From positions 1-64,000 of the forward strand of contig NZ_LIQH01000020.1 of the NCBI RefSeq assembly GCF_001418085.1: 64,000 bases of DNA, given 5' to 3'. The position numbers and the translations under genes are program-made. The notes under the pieces are model-generated. The model did no database searches, was not told where the DNA came from, and worked only from the letters and a program-made list of their open reading frames with translations. Numbering within the stretch: position 1 is the first letter of the stretch; each line of letters begins with the position of its first letter. Positions 25,191 to 33,787 of this stretch are shown piece by piece. This DNA is from Lacinutrix algicola (GTDB taxonomy: Bacteria > Bacteroidota > Bacteroidia > Flavobacteriales > Flavobacteriaceae).

Positions 25191-26102
25191 ATGGAAAGAA
25201 TACAGCAATGGTTTCAAGATTATCCGCTTTTGCAAAGTATTATTAAATACTTAGCAATTGTAGTATTTGTATTATTCTGTATTCAATTTATTAGACGTTT
25301 TTTAAAACGAAAGATAGAGAACGTTTCTATAAGATATAAATCGCAGAAAGGAATAGAGGTTCTGGGCTATTTTGTATTAGCATTTGTAACTATTTTATAC
25401 TTTACAGGAAGTATTAAGGATTTCACTTTAACGTTAGGTTTGCTGTCAGCAGGATTAGCTTTTACATTACAAGAGTTAATTTTAAGTATTGCTGGATCTG
25501 TATACATATTTATTGTAAAAGTATATGCTCCAGGAGATAGAATAGAAATTAATGGTATAAAGGGAGATGTAATAGATGTTGACAGTATTTATACAACAAT
25601 GATGGAGATTGGGCAATGGGTTGAAAGTGATAATTATACTGGTAGAATTGTAAAACTAAGTAATGCTTTTGTCTTTAAAGGACCAGTTTATAATTACTCT
25701 AAAGACTTCCCATTTATTTGGGATGAATTTAATTTACCAATACGATATGGCTCAGATATTGAATTAGCGAAGTCAATAATTATTGAGATAGCAACTAATA
25801 TTCTATCAGAATATACACAAGCTTCTAGAGAACGATGGACAGAAGTAGTTTCTAAATATTATATAGAAGATGCAATGGTAGAGCCTACCTTAGCAATAAC
25901 TCTCACAGATAATTGGGTAAAATTTAATTTAAGATACATTGTAGATTATAAAAAAAGACGATTTACAAAACACTTGTTGCACGATGCTATTAGAAAAGAA
26001 ATTGAAGCTACAAATGGTAAAGTTGTTTTAGCATCTACAACTATAGAGTTAATAAAAATACCTGAAATTAAAATTGATAATTCTAACACTACAAAACACT
26101 AA
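25191..26102 (+). CDS. MscS-family mechanosensitive channel
   Basis: 303 aa. Three hydrophobic segments at about residues 15-35, 53-75 and 80-105 precede the conserved pore-to-beta transition FTLTLGLLSAGLAFTLQELIL and the beta domain VYAPGDRIEINGIKGDVIDVD. The cytoplasmic vestibule follows (IVKLSNAFVFKGPVYNYSKDFPFIWDEF). Such channels release solutes on hypo-osmotic shock. The gene is embedded in a chaperone operon, suggesting joint stress expression. Confidence 0.92.
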   Translation: MERIQQWFQDYPLLQSIIKYLAIVVFVLFCIQFIRRFLKRKIENVSIRYKSQKGIEVLGYFVLAFVTILYFTGSIKDFTLTLGLLSAGLAFTLQELILSIAGSVYIFIVKVYAPGDRIEINGIKGDVIDVDSIYTTMMEIGQWVESDNYTGRIVKLSNAFVFKGPVYNYSKDFPFIWDEFNLPIRYGSDIELAKSIIIEIATNILSEYTQASRERWTEVVSKYYIEDAMVEPTLAITLTDNWVKFNLRYIVDYKKRRFTKHLLHDAIRKEIEATNGKVVLASTTIELIKIPEIKIDNSNTTKH

Positions 26103-26107
26103 AAGCT

Positions 26108-26572
26108 ATGTTTAAAAATTTAGAAGATAAAGAAATCGAATATATTTTAGAAAATAATTATATAGGTCAATTAGGTTATATTTTCAACAATTTGCCTTTT
26201 GTTGTGCCTATTACTTATTTTTTTGATGCAGAAAGCAATGCAATAATATGTTATTCTGGAGATGGACACAAAATGAATGCAATGCGTAAAAACCCAAAAG
26301 TTTCTTTATTGGTTTCAAATATTGAAAATGTAACCCATTGGAAATCTGTTTTAGTGCATGGTGTTTTCGAACAACATTTTGGTAGTGATGCAAAAGCCTA
26401 TTTGCATAAGTTTTCCTTAGGTATCAAAGATATTATTTTAGAGAAAGAACAAAGTAAAGCTAGTTTTATTAGCGACTTTTCTAGTAAAATTTATAAAGAT
26501 GATGTGCCAGCAGTCTTTATTATAAAAATTGAAGAAATAACAGGAAAAAAGCGTTTAGATTTTAGAACGTAA
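26108..26572 (+). CDS. Pyridoxamine 5'-phosphate oxidase-like flavin-binding protein
   Basis: 154 aa with the split-barrel pattern of the PNPOx-like family: NNYIGQLGYIFNNLPFVVPITYFFDAESNAIICYSGDGHKMNAMRKNPKVSLLVSNIENV (in parts: GHKMNAMRKNPKVSLLV). The family binds FMN or F420, and this branch is usually annotated as a flavin-nucleotide-binding protein. Substrate unknown. Last gene of the five-gene operon that starts at 23788, 5 nt after mscS. Convergent with truB. Confidence 0.87.
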   Translation: MFKNLEDKEIEYILENNYIGQLGYIFNNLPFVVPITYFFDAESNAIICYSGDGHKMNAMRKNPKVSLLVSNIENVTHWKSVLVHGVFEQHFGSDAKAYLHKFSLGIKDIILEKEQSKASFISDFSSKIYKDDVPAVFIIKIEEITGKKRLDFRT

Positions 26573-26575
26573 ATA

Positions 26576-27273
26576 TTACTCTGCTTTTTGAGGTAAAGCG
26601 CTTATAAAATCTTCCATTGATAAAGCATTATCAACATGGAAATCTCCAATTTTTGTACGTCTTAAAGCAGAAAGGTGTCCGCCAGAATTTAATGCTTTTC
26701 CAAAGTCGTTGGCTAGTGAACGAATATAAGTGCCTTTGCTACAAATTACTCTAAAATCGACCGAATTACCATCAATTTTAGTGATTTCGAACTCGTTTAT
26801 GGTAATTTTACGTGATTTTATCTCAACGGCTTCGCCTGCTCTTGCATATTCATACAAGCGCTTTCCGTCTTTTTTTAATGCAGAAAACACAGGAGGAAAT
26901 TGGTCTATTTCGCCAATAAACTGTTTTGTTGTTTCGTGTATTAATTCTTCGGTAATATGATCTGTTGGGAATGTTTCGTTTATTTCAGATTCTAAATCGA
27001 AAGAAGGCGTTGTGCCTCCTAAAACAATAGTACCTGTATATTCTTTAATCTGTCCTTGAAAGGTGTCAATTTGCTTGGTCATTTTACCAGTACAAATAAT
27101 TAATAAGCCCGTTGCTAAAGGATCTAAAGTTCCTGCATGACCTACTTTTATTTTTTTATGTTAAACGCTTGGCGTATTTCCCAACGTAGTTTGTTAACCA
27201 CTTGAAAAGACGTCCAGTTTAAAGGCTTGTCTATAAGTAAAACTTGTCCGGCTTGGTAATCTTCAAGAGTCAT
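26576..27273 (-). pseudogene. truB: tRNA pseudouridine(55) synthase TruB, interrupted by an apparent -1 frameshift
   Basis: Two pieces in different frames make one TruB. The N-terminal piece (27273-27148, 41 aa) starts MTLEDYQAGQVLLIDKPLNWTS and stops at TAA after AAC ATA AAA AAA. The other frame continues KKIKVGHAGTLDPLATGLLIICTGKMTK, including the catalytic Asp of GTLDPLATG, to the stop at 26576. The break is at a run of seven A (27151-27157 on the complement). One more A, or a -1 slip on A_AAA_AAA, restores a full-length protein. The bare downstream ORF from ATG 27082 lacks the catalytic residue. The start lies 4 nt after the uppP stop. This could be a real lesion, a homopolymer sequencing error, or slippage. 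Confidence 0.85.
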
Positions 27274-27277
27274 AAAA

Positions 27278-28072
27278 TTAATTTAAAAGTGAAAAACCAA
27301 TTGCAAGTAATCCCACAATTACACAGTAAATAGCAAAATAAGATAATTTACTTTTCTTAACTAATGCAATCATCCAAGTACACGCAAATAAGCCAGATAC
27401 AAAAGCTGCTACAAATCCAGCGCCTAAAGCTGTTATGTTCTGACTCTCGAAAGATAAATCTCCGCCCAAAAGGTCTTTTGCAATTTTACCTATAATTAAA
27501 GGCACAACCATTAAAAAAGAAAAGCGTGCAGCTTTCGTTTTATCGTTACCTAATAATACAGAGGTTGATATTGTAGCTCCACTTCTAGAAATTCCTGGAA
27601 GCATAGCAATAGCTTGAGAGATACCAATAATAAGGGCGTCTTTAAAACCGACTTTCTTTTGAGTGTTTTTAGCTTTGTCTGCTAAAAATAAAAGAGCAGC
27701 AGTTACTAAAAGCATGCAACCCACTAACATAATGTTACCTCCAAAAAGTTGCTCGAGTTGTTCTTCAAAAAATAGACCGACTATAACTGCAGGAATCATA
27801 GAAATTATAATTTTTCCGGCAAAGCGTTGGTCTTCGTTAATGCCAGGTTTAAATAAACCTTTAATAATATCGATAATATCTTTTCTAAAAATTACAATGG
27901 TACTTAAAGCTGTTGCAAAGTGAAGAATTACAGTAAATAGTAAGCTTTCTTGAGGCACCGAATTGTCTCCAAGAATGGCTTTTCCTAGTTCTAAATGTCC
28001 ACTAGAAGATACAGGAAGAAATTCCGTTAGTCCTTGAATAATGCCTAAAATGATTGAGTCGATAATGTTCAT
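27278..28072 (-). CDS. uppP: Undecaprenyl-diphosphate phosphatase
   Basis: 264 aa multi-helix membrane protein. Signatures are GIIQGLTEFLPVSSSGHLELG (about residues 10-30) and the phosphate-binding PGISRSGATIS (about 160-170). It dephosphorylates C55-PP to regenerate the lipid carrier for peptidoglycan and other wall polymers, and confers bacitracin resistance when abundant. It lies in the flavobacterial block ftsX, small genes, DUF3098, uppP, truB, with 44 nt from DUF3098 and 4 nt to truB. Confidence 0.96.
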   Translation of the reverse strand: MNIIDSIILGIIQGLTEFLPVSSSGHLELGKAILGDNSVPQESLLFTVILHFATALSTIVIFRKDIIDIIKGLFKPGINEDQRFAGKIIISMIPAVIVGLFFEEQLEQLFGGNIMLVGCMLLVTAALLFLADKAKNTQKKVGFKDALIIGISQAIAMLPGISRSGATISTSVLLGNDKTKAARFSFLMVVPLIIGKIAKDLLGGDLSFESQNITALGAGFVAAFVSGLFACTWMIALVKKSKLSYFAIYCVIVGLLAIGFSLLN

Positions 28073-28116
28073 TCGGCAAAAATATCAAAATTGAATGACC
28101 AATAGGTCGTTTGTAG

Positions 28117-28392
28117 TTAATTTTTAGAATCGGAATCTTCTTTACGCGTTAAAATCGCATAAATCTGCATGCCAAAACCTATAAGAATTAATGCTGGAGC
28201 TAGTCTAATACGTCTCCAATGAAAAATATCTTCATTAAAAACAGTTGGGTCATCGTTACCACCACCAGACATTAAAATAAAACCTACTACAATAAAGGCT
28301 AAACCAATAAACATAAATTTATAGTTGCGTTTACCAAAGATAAATTCACCTTTATTTTCCGAACCGATTTCTTTACGTTTTTGCTCTCCCAC
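28117..28392 (-). CDS. DUF3098 small membrane protein
   Basis: 91 aa, two transmembrane helices (about residues 26-43 and 63-82) with the conserved FMFIGLAFIVVGFILMSGGG segment and WRRIRLAPALILIGF, matching DUF3098. It uses a GTG start one base after the end of the preceding (interrupted) frame, so the two were translated in coupling. In flavobacteria DUF3098 sits between ftsX and uppP, hinting at a cell-envelope role; no function is known. Confidence 0.85.
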   Translation of the reverse strand: MGEQKRKEIGSENKGEFIFGKRNYKFMFIGLAFIVVGFILMSGGGNDDPTVFNEDIFHWRRIRLAPALILIGFGMQIYAILTRKEDSDSKN

Positions 28393-28393
28393 T

Positions 28394-28753
28394 TTATGTA
28401 GATTTTATAATTTGTGTAATATGTTCACTAGTAATTTTACTACCCAATATTCTTGGTAAGTGCAAAGTAACGGTTTTATTTAAAACTTTTACTTCTAATG
28501 AATCTAAATTTAACCCATGCTCATGACTATAATTTTTTTAATAATCATTAAACATAATACTATATGCGCTGTTTAAAGGTGTGCCTTCTGTTATTCTTGT
28601 AACCTCTTCTGTCTTAAATTTTCTGCTTTCAGAAGTCTTTTTGTCAAATTTAATAGACAAAAACAACTGATAAATTAAAAAAATAACCCAAGAGATTATA
28701 ATAAAAGCACTAATTACAACAATCCCATTTTTTGTTTTTCCTGACAAACTCAA
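28394..28753 (-). pseudogene. Small membrane-protein gene split by an in-frame ochre stop
   Basis: A TTG-started frame gives 71 aa with one transmembrane helix (NGIVVISAFIIISWVIFLIY), then TAA at 28540-28538. The same frame continues for 47 more sense codons (KNYSHEHGLNLDSLEVKVLN... to QIIKST) and ends at 28394, one base before the DUF3098 GTG. The downstream part has coding-like composition and no start of its own. A single C-to-T change (CAA to TAA) would explain the stop. Family not recognised. It may be a recent pseudogene, a two-part gene, or a case of readthrough. Confidence 0.55.
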
Positions 28754-28757
28754 AATG

Positions 28758-28901
28758 TTAATCTAAAAGTCCTTTAACGTAGTGTTTACTAGTATCTACC
28801 TTAACTACTTTTGTCGATTTATCTTCTATATTGTTTGGAGATAACAATACAAAACTTGTTATCGCTACAATACCTATAAATACAAATGTTATTCGTTTCA
28901 T
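28758..28901 (-). CDS. 47-aa membrane or secreted peptide
   Basis: This short ORF starts at ATG 28901 and reads MKRITFVFIGIVAITSFVLLS, one hydrophobic helix, then a polar tail ending YVKGLLD. Its stop lies 4 nt before the start of the interrupted gene, on the same strand. The spacing and a basic-plus-hydrophobic N-terminus argue for a real gene, but no family is recognised. Confidence 0.45.
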   Translation of the reverse strand: MKRITFVFIGIVAITSFVLLSPNNIEDKSTKVVKVDTSKHYVKGLLD

Positions 28902-29052
28902 AATTTTTAAATTAAGAGATTTATAAATGTAATGGTATAGTCAATATATCTGGTTTTTTGTTATGTAAATATAACCTCTAACTTTCCTAAATATTGTTAA
29001 GGCTAAAGTTAAAGAATGTTAAACTTAATAAGAAGAAAAAATCGAAGCGCTT

Positions 29053-29931
29053 TTAGTAGTAAAGCTTATCTGTGTTAAGGTTTAAAAAACGTTGAGTAGC
29101 GAAAAATGTAGAAATCCAGGTAATAAATATACCAAGAAAAAACACTATTGTAAAGAGCGCAATAATAAGAATAGGTGTACCTAATAACTCTAATTCAGGG
29201 AATGTTTTGTCTATATAATAAAGCACAACAGCCATCCCAATTAGTGCTAGAATAGCACCAAATATTCCTAATTTAACACTTCTCCATACAAAAGGTCTTC
29301 TAATAAAACGCTTTGTTGCACCAACCATTTGCATGGTTTTAATGGTAAAACGTTTAGAATATACTGCTAATCTAATCGAGCTGTTAATTAATAAAACGGC
29401 GATTAATGTAAATAGTCCAGTTATTAGTAAAACCCAAAAACTAATTTTCTTAACATTATCGTTCATTAAGTTTACAAGGTCGTTATCGTAACTAACCTCT
29501 TCTACAAAGGTTTTGGTTAAAGCTTCATCGGCAATAATTTGTAATTTTTCTGAGGTTACAAAATCTGCTTTTAAGTTTACATCAATCGAATTCTTTAATG
29601 GGTTACTCCCTAAAAAGTCCATAAAATCCTCACCACTTTCGGCTTTCATAAATTCGGCAGCCTGCTCTTTAGAGACAAAAGTTGTCGATTTCACGTAATC
29701 TGCCATTGCTAAACTTTTTTCAAGTTGTTTAATTTCAACATCCTTAGCAGTGTCTTTTAAGAAAATAGTAACGGTAACTTGCTCTTTAAAATGATCTGCT
29801 ACTTTTTTTGCATTCAATACCAAAAGGCCTAACAGGCCTAATAAAAATAAAACGAGACCAATACTTAACACTACAGAAAAGTATGAAGAAATTAAACGAC
29901 GTTTTTGGTATTTATCAAAAGATGAGCTCAT
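29053..29931 (-). CDS. ftsX: Cell division protein FtsX
   Basis: 292 aa with the permease pattern: N-terminal cytoplasmic KYQKRRLISSYFSVVLSIGLVLFLLGLLGLL helix, an extracytoplasmic loop (about residues 45-170), then three C-terminal helices with the cytoplasmic TMQMVGATKRFIRRPF segment typical of FtsX/MacB. With FtsE it forms an ABC-type complex controlling peptidoglycan hydrolases at division. ftsE is not in the window. First gene of the minus-strand envelope block. Confidence 0.95.
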   Translation of the reverse strand: MSSSFDKYQKRRLISSYFSVVLSIGLVLFLLGLLGLLVLNAKKVADHFKEQVTVTIFLKDTAKDVEIKQLEKSLAMADYVKSTTFVSKEQAAEFMKAESGEDFMDFLGSNPLKNSIDVNLKADFVTSEKLQIIADEALTKTFVEEVSYDNDLVNLMNDNVKKISFWVLLITGLFTLIAVLLINSSIRLAVYSKRFTIKTMQMVGATKRFIRRPFVWRSVKLGIFGAILALIGMAVVLYYIDKTFPELELLGTPILIIALFTIVFFLGIFITWISTFFATQRFLNLNTDKLYY

Positions 29932-30000
29932 AAAAAGGACTTGGTTTATGTTGTAAAAATAATAAAGAATTCAAACAATACTACTTTACAACGTTTAAAC

Positions 30001-30031
30001 TTTTAATTCTGTTGTAATACCTTTAAATTTG
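30001..30031 (+). promoter_or_regulatory. Promoter of leuS
   Basis: TAAATTTG at 30024-30031 fully matches TAnnTTTG, and TTTT at 30001-30004 is 19 nt upstream. An in-frame TTG at 30029 lies in the -7 box, so the ATG at 30059 is the better start. Confidence 0.6.
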
Positions 30032-30058
30032 AAGCTTTATAAGCGGAAAAACAACACC

Positions 30059-33000
30059 ATGCAATACGATTTTAACGACATTGAAGCCAAGTGGCAAAAA
30101 TATTGGGCAGAAAACCAAACGTTTAAAGCCTCAAATAATAGCGATAAACCTAAATATTACGTACTCGATATGTTTCCTTATCCATCTGGAGCAGGTTTGC
30201 ACGTTGGGCATCCTTTAGGCTATATTGCCAGCGACATTTATGCACGTTACAAACGCCATAAAGGTTTTAATGTATTGCATCCTCAAGGTTACGATAGTTT
30301 TGGTTTGCCTGCAGAGCAGTACGCAATACAAACAGGACAGCATCCTGCAATTACTACGGAAACTAACATAAAAACGTATAGAAGACAATTAGATCAAATT
30401 GGTTTTTCTTTCGATTGGAGTAGAGAAGTACGCACTTCAAATCCAGAATATTACAAATGGACACAATGGATATTTATTCAGTTATTCGAATCGTATTATT
30501 GCAATAATGACAATAAGGCTAAAGATATAAAAGAATTAACTTCAATTTTTTCTTCGGAAGGAAATGCCAATGTTAACGTGGCTTGTGATGATGATATTGA
30601 AGCGTTTTCAGCTGAAGCTTGGAATAGTTTTTCAACTGAAAAGCAACAAGAAATACTATTAAAATACAGATTAACATACTTAGCTGAAACCGAAGTAAAT
30701 TGGTGTCCAGTTTTAGGAACTGTTTTGGCAAACGACGAAATTGTAAACGGTGTTTCAGAACGTGGTGGACATCCAGTTGTACGTAAAAAGATGACACAGT
30801 GGAGTATGCGTATTTCTGCTTATGCAGAAAGACTTTTACAAGGACTGGAAGATGTAGATTGGACGGATTCTTTAAAAGAAACACAGCGTAACTGGATTGG
30901 AAAATCGGTTGGAGCAACAGTATCTTTTAATGTAAAAGATCATGACGAGAAAATAGAAGTCTTCACCACAAGACCAGATACTATTTTTGGAGTAAGTTTC
31001 ATGACTTTAGCACCAGAACACGAATTAGTATCTAAATTAACAACAGCAGACCAAAAAGAAGCTGTTGAAGCCTATATTGAAAAAACCGCAAAACGTAGTG
31101 AACGTGATCGTATGGCAGATGTAAAAACCATTTCTGGTGTATTTACAGGTGCTTATGCAGAACATCCTTTTACTAAAGAGCTAGTACAAATTTGGATTGG
31201 CGATTACGTATTAGCAAGTTATGGAACAGGAGCAGTTATGGCTGTGCCTTGTGGAGATCAGCGTGATTACGATTTTGCAAAACATTTTAATATTGAAATT
31301 CCAAACATTTTTGAAGGTGTAGATATTAGTGAAGAGGCTTTTACAGGAAAAGACAATGTAAAGATTGCTAATAGCGATTTCCTAAACGGAATGAACTACA
31401 AAAAAGCAAGTAAACGTGCTATTTACGATTTAGAGCAACTAGGTCAAGGTGAAGGTAAAACAAACTATAGATTACGTGATGCTGTATTTTCTAGACAGCG
31501 TTATTGGGGAGAACCATTTCCAGTATATTATGTAAATGGAATGCCACAAATGATAGATGCACAACATCTACCAATACAATTACCAGAAGTAGAAAAGTAT
31601 TTACCAACCGAAGAAGGAGAGCCGCCTTTAGGTCGTGCCGATGTTTGGGCTTGGGATACTAAAAATAACAAAGTCGTTTCTAACGATGCTATTGATAATG
31701 AAACTGTGTTTTCATTAGAACTAAACACAATGCCAGGTTGGGCAGGAAGTTCTTGGTATTTTTTCCGTTATATGGAAGAAGCAGCCAATAGAGGAGGTGT
31801 TTTTGCAAGTGAAGATGCGTTGAACTATTGGGAAAATGTAGATTTATACATTGGTGGAGCAGAGCATGCTACTGGTCACTTATTGTATTCTCGTTTTTGG
31901 GTGAAATTATTAAAAGATCGCGGTTTTGTAAATGTTGAAGAACCTTTTAAGAAGTTGATAAACCAAGGTATGATTTTGGGAACTAGTGCTTTTGTGAAAA
32001 GAATAGGTTTTAGAGTTGCGGATTTAAATTTAGAGATTTTAAAAGGAAGCAAAGAAGATAAGGATAATTATAAAAGTCTTCAAGAAAGACTTAGTCTTAT
32101 TAAAGAAATTTATATATCTGATGACTTAATAAAGTATTTAAAGAAAGGGTATAATTCTGATAATGAGAGTTATGGTGATAAAGAGAGAGAGCATAATGAG
32201 AAAAGAAAAGAAATTTTGGATAACTTTTATCCTGTAATTGAATATGAAATAAATAAGCTTAATTTAAAAGGTAAAGTCTCTGTGGATACTTCATTACTGA
32301 ATTTTTATAAAACTCACGTAAAAGTACAATACGTCAATGCTTCAGATGAATTAGATATTGAAAGTTTAAAAAATGATGCTGAATTTGGAGCAGAATATAG
32401 AGACGCTGAATTTGTTTTAGAGGATGGTGTTTATAAAGTAGGTAGAGATGTTGAGAAAATGTCTAAATCTAAATATAACGTAGTAAGTCCTGATCAAATT
32501 TGCATCGATTACGGAGCAGATAGTCTTCGTTTATACGAAATGTTCTTAGGTCCATTAGAACAGTACAAGCCATGGAATACTGCAGGTATTACAGGAGTTC
32601 ATAATTTCTTAAAGAAACTATGGAAATTGTATGTAGACGACAATGGTTTAAAAGTAAACGACGCAGAACCAACAAAAGACAACTTAAAAACATTACATAA
32701 AACCATAAAGAAGGTACAGGAAGATATCGAGAATTTCTCTTTTAATACTTCGGTGTCTACTTTTATGATTGCTGTAAACGAACTTGGCGCTCAAAAATGT
32801 ACAAGTAAAGAAATACTTGAACCTTTATTGGTTTTAGTATCACCTTACGCACCACATATTGCTGAAGAGTTGTTTAGCAAGTTAGGAAATAGTGCATCTA
32901 TTTCTACTGCTGATTTTCCAGAATTTGAGGCAAGCCATTTAGTAGAAAGTAGCAAAAATTACCCAATTTCGTTTAATGGTAAAATGCGTTTTACGTTAGA

Positions 33001-33136
33001 ATTGCCAATGGATTTAAGTAAAGACGAAATAGAAAAAGCAGTTATGGCTCACGAAAAAACCATAGCACAATTAGAAGGTCGTACGCCTAAAAAAGTAATT
33101 GTAGTTCCTGGTAAAATTGTAAATATTGTAGGCTAG
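30059..33136 (+). CDS. leuS: Leucyl-tRNA synthetase with enlarged pre-KMSKS insert
   Basis: 1025 aa from ATG 30059 (MQYDFNDIEAKWQKYW). The HIGH motif reads HVGH within YPSGAGLHVGHPLGY, the CP1 editing domain follows, and KMSKS is in DVEKMSKSKYNVV. Just before KMSKS, where bacterial LeuRS carries its leucine-specific domain, there is a long Lys/Glu/Asn-rich stretch (about 31996-32310) rich in charged helices. Flavobacterial LeuRS as I recall it has a shorter segment starting YRLEGTNTF there. The reading frame is intact and both flanks (LINQGMILGTSAFV and VNASDELDIE) are conserved, so this is a true insert. The enzyme charges tRNA-Leu. Confidence 0.96.
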   Translation: MQYDFNDIEAKWQKYWAENQTFKASNNSDKPKYYVLDMFPYPSGAGLHVGHPLGYIASDIYARYKRHKGFNVLHPQGYDSFGLPAEQYAIQTGQHPAITTETNIKTYRRQLDQIGFSFDWSREVRTSNPEYYKWTQWIFIQLFESYYCNNDNKAKDIKELTSIFSSEGNANVNVACDDDIEAFSAEAWNSFSTEKQQEILLKYRLTYLAETEVNWCPVLGTVLANDEIVNGVSERGGHPVVRKKMTQWSMRISAYAERLLQGLEDVDWTDSLKETQRNWIGKSVGATVSFNVKDHDEKIEVFTTRPDTIFGVSFMTLAPEHELVSKLTTADQKEAVEAYIEKTAKRSERDRMADVKTISGVFTGAYAEHPFTKELVQIWIGDYVLASYGTGAVMAVPCGDQRDYDFAKHFNIEIPNIFEGVDISEEAFTGKDNVKIANSDFLNGMNYKKASKRAIYDLEQLGQGEGKTNYRLRDAVFSRQRYWGEPFPVYYVNGMPQMIDAQHLPIQLPEVEKYLPTEEGEPPLGRADVWAWDTKNNKVVSNDAIDNETVFSLELNTMPGWAGSSWYFFRYMEEAANRGGVFASEDALNYWENVDLYIGGAEHATGHLLYSRFWVKLLKDRGFVNVEEPFKKLINQGMILGTSAFVKRIGFRVADLNLEILKGSKEDKDNYKSLQERLSLIKEIYISDDLIKYLKKGYNSDNESYGDKEREHNEKRKEILDNFYPVIEYEINKLNLKGKVSVDTSLLNFYKTHVKVQYVNASDELDIESLKNDAEFGAEYRDAEFVLEDGVYKVGRDVEKMSKSKYNVVSPDQICIDYGADSLRLYEMFLGPLEQYKPWNTAGITGVHNFLKKLWKLYVDDNGLKVNDAEPTKDNLKTLHKTIKKVQEDIENFSFNTSVSTFMIAVNELGAQKCTSKEILEPLLVLVSPYAPHIAEELFSKLGNSASISTADFPEFEASHLVESSKNYPISFNGKMRFTLELPMDLSKDEIEKAVMAHEKTIAQLEGRTPKKVIVVPGKIVNIVG

Positions 33137-33162
33137 AAAAAAGTTGGCTTACTAAATAATAG

Positions 33163-33199
33163 AATGGATTCTTTTATAAGAGAGAATCCATTTTTTTAT
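33163..33199 (+). terminator. Intrinsic terminator of leuS
   Basis: AATGGATTCT (33163-33172) pairs with AGAATCCATT (33183-33192) and is followed by a T-rich tract. Confidence 0.8.
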
Positions 33200-33334
33200 A
33201 CTTGATATTTAAATAGGGTTATTCAAATTTTTCTATTTATTTTTAGGGCTACGCTTTGGTTTTTCCGCGAAAGCGCAATACAAATTGTTTTTATTAAAAT
33301 GATTTAAGTAATTACAATAACAGTAAAAAAGGAG

Positions 33335-33703
33335 ATGGGTTTTAAAATAAAACGGAACGACCAAATAGGAATGTTTTTCTTTGCAGCATTTGTAATAGGC
33401 ACATCTTTAATATGGTTTTTCGAGGAACGATTTAATTCGAAGCAATGGAAATCGAGTCCAGGAATGCGGTATAAAATTGTAGAAGACCTTTTAGACAATA
33501 AATTAATTGTTGGCAAAAGAAAAGCAGATGTTATTGTTTTATTAGGAGAAGGAGAGGTTTACAATGTTAACGGAAAAGAACACATGGAATACCGTTTAGG
33601 TATAAAACCTACTTTTTTTGAAGAAAAACGAGAGAGGTTAACTGTTGTTTTTGAATCTGATTTGGCTACAGAGGTGATTCATTCTAAAGAGAAATTAAAA
33701 TAA
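33335..33703 (+). CDS. Membrane-anchored hypothetical protein, BamE/SmpA-like pattern
   Basis: 122 aa. One N-terminal transmembrane helix (IGMFFFAAFVIGTSLIWFF, about residues 11-29) precedes a small alpha/beta domain. The stretch MRYKIVEDLLDNKLIVGKRKADVIVLLGEGE followed by beta strands (EYRLGIKPTF, RLTVVFESDLATEV) resembles BamE/SmpA-type folds, where a helix leads into a beta sheet. This is a fold-level impression only; function unknown. Stand-alone gene between leuS and the metallopeptidase. Confidence 0.65.
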   Translation: MGFKIKRNDQIGMFFFAAFVIGTSLIWFFEERFNSKQWKSSPGMRYKIVEDLLDNKLIVGKRKADVIVLLGEGEVYNVNGKEHMEYRLGIKPTFFEEKRERLTVVFESDLATEVIHSKEKLK

Positions 33704-33787
33704 TCCGTTTATTAGCTGACATTTTTTCTATTAAATACATTGGCTTACTTTTTGTTATATTTATAACTAGAATTAATATTTAAAATT

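Noticed and set aside
26576-27082. Separate short TruB-like gene starting at the ATG at 27082
   Set aside because: It lacks the catalytic GTLDP region, which lies in the same frame further upstream and continues from the N-terminal fragment; treated as one split gene.
32000-32310. Intein or inserted mobile element in leuS
   Set aside because: No splice-junction residues (Cys/Ser start, His-Asn end), no endonuclease motif and no target-site duplication were seen; the frame is continuous.
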